Shown: one piece after another, positions 61,752 to 64,000 of the stretch
Position numbering within the stretch: position 1 is the stretch's first letter
Layout of the letters: each line of letters begins with the position of its first letter
Assembly (NCBI GenBank): GCA_965267355.1
Contig: OZ253956.1
Coordinates: 186,001-250,000 of the forward strand
Source of the DNA: GCA-002793235 sp965267355
Lineage (GTDB): Bacteria > Bacteroidota > Bacteroidia > Flavobacteriales_E > Vicingaceae
Direction: 5' to 3'
Length of the DNA stretch: 64,000 nt
Notes under the pieces: generated by a model
The model's database searches: none
Told to the model about the DNA's origin: nothing
Seen by the model: the letters and a program-made list of their open reading frames with translations, nothing else
Program-made: the position numbers and the translations under genes

Positions 61752-62951
61752 TTACTCTATTGCCACAATTTTAACTACAACTTTCATATTCTTCATTTGA
61801 TTTTTTTCATCTGAACCATCTGTACCCCCCATATTTCTTTCTACTCTTTCTTTTGGTATCCCTTTAGAAACAATATACTTATATGCTGCACTCACCCTTC
61901 TCCCATCCAATTTTTCCACATCACTTTCTGTTTTATCTTTATAGCCTGTAACAACCACTTTTTCATCAATATTTTCTTTTAAATAAGTCACCACAAAATC
62001 TAATTTTTTAATTTCATCTGATGACAAATCAAAAGATTTAGGATTAAAACTAATTTCCATCCCATCAACATTTTTTGCTGAATATTCAACCTTAGGAGCA
62101 CCTGATTTATTAGCAGCATCAGTCATTGTTGTCCCATCAGTATTAATAATCTTTACTGTTTTTGTATTCACATTTTGATCACTAGAAAAATCTCTTTCTA
62201 CTGTTTCAGCATTTTCCATCCCAGGAATTGCATCGCAATTACACTTACCCGCTTCTTCTTTAGCAACAACAGACACGTTGTCTATATAATAATACGCGTC
62301 ATACTTTTGAGGCTTTGTAAATCCTTTTGGCCTTTTAATTCTTGGAGTCGTTAACTTCTCATCTGGTGTAAAGTTTCCTATCACTAAATACTCTTCTCCA
62401 CCTTTTGCTTTATAGACTCCACAAATTGGAGTCCAATAAAACTGCTGTTCGTAAACTGTTAATCGTTTACTAACTATGGCATTATCAAACTGCAAAATAT
62501 CAGAATTATTTTCTTCAAGAGCTTTATCGCTAAGCGCAATTCCTATGTAATTAGAAGCATATTTAGACAAATCTGATAAACTAACATGAAAAGTAACACA
62601 ATACTCTTTCCCTGCTTCAAGTTTCTGCGTTAACTTACCTTGCAAATATGTTCTTGGATACTTTCCTTTATATGCAAAAGCCCTTATTCCTGCATAGCCC
62701 TCACCTTCCATAGGTTTTTCTTCTCCATATTCATTATCAGGCACTGTAGATAAAAATGATTTAGAATTAGGATTATACAAATCAGCTGACTCTAATGTTG
62801 GAGAAGTCCATGGAGCAGCATATTCTATCATACCCCCTTCTTTCATTTTTTTAGCTTCTGTTTGTTTAAAAGTAGGGTTTTCAACCAAATTTGTTTGTGC
62901 AAAAACACCTATTGTAGCTATTGAAAATATTGTAAATAAGAACTTTCTCAT
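61752..62951 (-). CDS. OmpA-family exported protein with N-terminal beta-rich domain
   Basis: A 399-residue protein with a Sec signal peptide (FTIFSIATIGVFAQ), a beta-sandwich-like N-terminal domain (about 20-235, starting TNLVENPTFKQTEAKKMKEGG and including an EYCVTFHVSLSD segment and YYIDNVSVVA, similar to carbohydrate-binding-like domains in these proteins), a linker, and a C-terminal OmpA-like domain (about 300-397, ISFNPKSFDLSSDEIKKL, VVTGYKDKTES, RRVSAAYKYI). The OmpA domain would bind peptidoglycan. It lies between two terminators, so it is a single-gene unit. The partner of the N-terminal domain is unknown. Confidence 0.85.
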   Translation of the reverse strand: MRKFLFTIFSIATIGVFAQTNLVENPTFKQTEAKKMKEGGMIEYAAPWTSPTLESADLYNPNSKSFLSTVPDNEYGEEKPMEGEGYAGIRAFAYKGKYPRTYLQGKLTQKLEAGKEYCVTFHVSLSDLSKYASNYIGIALSDKALEENNSDILQFDNAIVSKRLTVYEQQFYWTPICGVYKAKGGEEYLVIGNFTPDEKLTTPRIKRPKGFTKPQKYDAYYYIDNVSVVAKEEAGKCNCDAIPGMENAETVERDFSSDQNVNTKTVKIINTDGTTMTDAANKSGAPKVEYSAKNVDGMEISFNPKSFDLSSDEIKKLDFVVTYLKENIDEKVVVTGYKDKTESDVEKLDGRRVSAAYKYIVSKGIPKERVERNMGGTDGSDEKNQMKNMKVVVKIVAIE

Positions 62952-63030
62952 AATAATTTGATTTTATGGCAAGTTTACAAATTTTATACCGAAAACTAAA
63001 AGTAGAGGAATTACTCAGAACACCATAATC

Positions 63031-63059
63031 AAAAAAGGCCGCCCGAAGGCGACCCTTTT
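63031..63059 (-). terminator. Hairpin terminator of the SPOR-like repeat gene
   Basis: GGCCGCC and GGCGACC form a stem with one mismatch around a CGAA tetraloop. A-runs and T-runs flank it on both sides, so on the minus strand it ends in six T. It begins just past the stop codon at 63061. Confidence 0.75.
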
Positions 63060-63060
63060 C

Positions 63061-64000
63061 TTAGTTCACACTCTTACCGTAAAAGTTAACCTTAAACAGT
63101 TCTTCTAAGAGCATTCTTTTACCATTATAAAATGGTGTTATCCAAGCATCTGTTTGACCAGCTTTTATTATTTTTTGACGAAGCACCTCTGCTTCAGCTA
63201 ACGTTCTATATACCCCTTGTGTAAACCTTGTAATACCATCAGGATAACCAGTTATTACAGGATTACCAAATTGTTTTAAATGATCCCATTTATAATTTTT
63301 TGGAAAACGGTAGGCTGCAATTTGAACCCTAAACTCTAATCCTTCTGCACAAGAATTACCACCCGTCTTAATTAATTTATCATAAACAACTTTGTCGTTT
63401 AAGTCTTTGCCAATAAACCAAGAGAAATCAATAATAGTATCATTTTCACATGGCCCTTTACTATATTCTTCCATAGTTTTTCTTTGACCAAAAACAAATA
63501 CTGTTACAAAAGCATCTTCAGAAGCTTTTTCTTTTTCTTTTAACATCTGTCTAAACTCTTCTGCTTCAACCAATGTCTCAAAAGGTCCGAAAGTGTATCT
63601 AGTAATTCCATCTGGATAAGTTTTTTTGGTAATCTTTCCATATTTTTCTAAATGTTGTAATTTAAAATCATTAGTATCCTTTACTGCTCCTATTTCAACT
63701 TTAAAAGTTAATCCAGTAATTGTTTTAGAGGCAGCATCAACTAAATCTTCTTTATTTAAATTAACTTCTTTAGTTTCCTGCAAATCAATAGCACTTTCTT
63801 TATCATGAATTTCTTTATCTGTTTCTTTTGTTTCTTTATTAGTTAATTTTTCATGAATATTTCCATCTGAAAATTCGGTTTTAGTGTACTCACTAACGTA
63901 GTATTGTTTGAAAGATTTTTCAACTCCATTATCATTTACATTTACTTCAACGTCTTTACAATTAGCATCTTGATTAACAATTTCTTTTTTAGCTACCTCA
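63061..64000 (-). CDS. SPOR-like repeat protein, C-terminal part (5' end outside window)
   Basis: The frame is open from the stop at 63061-63063 to the end of the window, so the gene continues beyond 64000. The visible 313 residues start in a Lys/Glu/Thr-rich linker (about the first 75, with several KETKE-type runs) and then contain two similar domains of about 90 residues: (i) GLTFKVEIGAVKDTNDF...FGPFETLVEAEEFRQMLKEK and (ii) GLEFRVQIAAYRFPKNY...TQGVYRTLAEAEVLRQKIIKAG. This is the SPOR pattern of peptidoglycan-binding domains, each with a YPDGITR.T.G motif. Upstream parts are probably further envelope domains, as in similar large PorE/OmpA-associated proteins. Confidence 0.86.
   Translation of the reverse strand, partial: EVAKKEIVNQDANCKDVEVNVNDNGVEKSFKQYYVSEYTKTEFSDGNIHEKLTNKETKETDKEIHDKESAIDLQETKEVNLNKEDLVDAASKTITGLTFKVEIGAVKDTNDFKLQHLEKYGKITKKTYPDGITRYTFGPFETLVEAEEFRQMLKEKEKASEDAFVTVFVFGQRKTMEEYSKGPCENDTIIDFSWFIGKDLNDKVVYDKLIKTGGNSCAEGLEFRVQIAAYRFPKNYKWDHLKQFGNPVITGYPDGITRFTQGVYRTLAEAEVLRQKIIKAGQTDAWITPFYNGKRMLLEELFKVNFYGKSVN

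Noticed and set aside
61593..61814. 73-residue plus-strand frame across the glnN promoter and terminator
   Set aside because: It runs through the promoter region of glnN and the OmpA gene terminator, with AT-rich filler sequence and no family features.
1..64000. tRNA, rRNA, CRISPR arrays, transposases, integrases, phage genes
   Set aside because: No conserved tRNA T-arm/cloverleaf, no rRNA-like segment, no regular spacer-repeat pattern and no mobile-element protein motifs were seen by eye.

Overview
The window looks like a chromosomal segment from a member of the Bacteroidota, most likely an environmental or marine Flavobacteriales-type bacterium. The DNA is AT-rich. It carries a type IX secretion (T9SS) sorting tail on an amidase, a type III glutamine synthetase, a fused E1 alpha-beta 2-oxoacid dehydrogenase, a long PurM, a DUF2851 protein, PorE-like TPR/propeller/OmpA architecture, and weak Shine-Dalgarno signals with TAnnTTTG-type promoters. 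I found no rRNA, tRNA, CRISPR array, transposase or prophage. The assignment rests on gene content, not on a phylogeny.

Layout: 1-3361 holds a signalling cassette of two tandem paralogous histidine kinases (the first cut by the window edge), a receiver/HisKA_3 hybrid and a LuxR-type regulator. 4241-8241 (minus) is a polyamine operon: arginine decarboxylase, agmatinase, a DUF155 membrane protein and a deoxyhypusine-synthase-family enzyme. 8298-9695 holds small genes and a PepSY-like exported protein. 9818-12053 has an Lrp regulator, a flavodoxin-fold oxidoreductase and a DEAD-box helicase.

12057-24297 is a glycan-degrading locus whose enzymes match, bond by bond, the dismantling of an N-glycan: GH92 alpha-mannosidase, GH2 beta-mannosidase, GH20 hexosaminidase and glycosylasparaginase. 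It also has a sugar/H+ symporter of the FHS family, a LacI regulator with a visible operator, and CutC. No SusC/SusD pair is present. The enzymes carry export signals (three clear lipoboxes, plus one Tat signal).

24294-36586 is mixed housekeeping: YraN, LD-carboxypeptidase, MetG, an RsuA-type pseudouridine synthase, an erythromycin-esterase-like lipoprotein, a methyltransferase, an AsmA-like protein, and an NfeD-like/flotillin/Fe-S trio. A 71-bp fold-back repeat lies at 28488-28558. 36590-43162 (minus) holds a T9SS amidase, an outer-membrane barrel, a thioesterase, an alpha/beta hydrolase and the E1 fusion. 43929-57112 is a long, tightly packed minus-strand run: patatin/barrel protein with no ATG, BtuF-like protein, TilS, PabB, RmlD-like reductase, K+ channel, PspC, DUF2851, SPFH protein, PyrF, PrfA, PurM. 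57206-64000 (minus) is a cell-envelope block with a PorE-like protein, glutamine synthetase III, an OmpA-type protein and a SPOR-like repeat protein running off the window; these units end in clear intrinsic terminators.

The only stretch above 300 bases without a large gene is 8242-8650. It holds two candidate small ORFs and a strong hairpin. Function calls are from reading the translations by eye; no database search was run.
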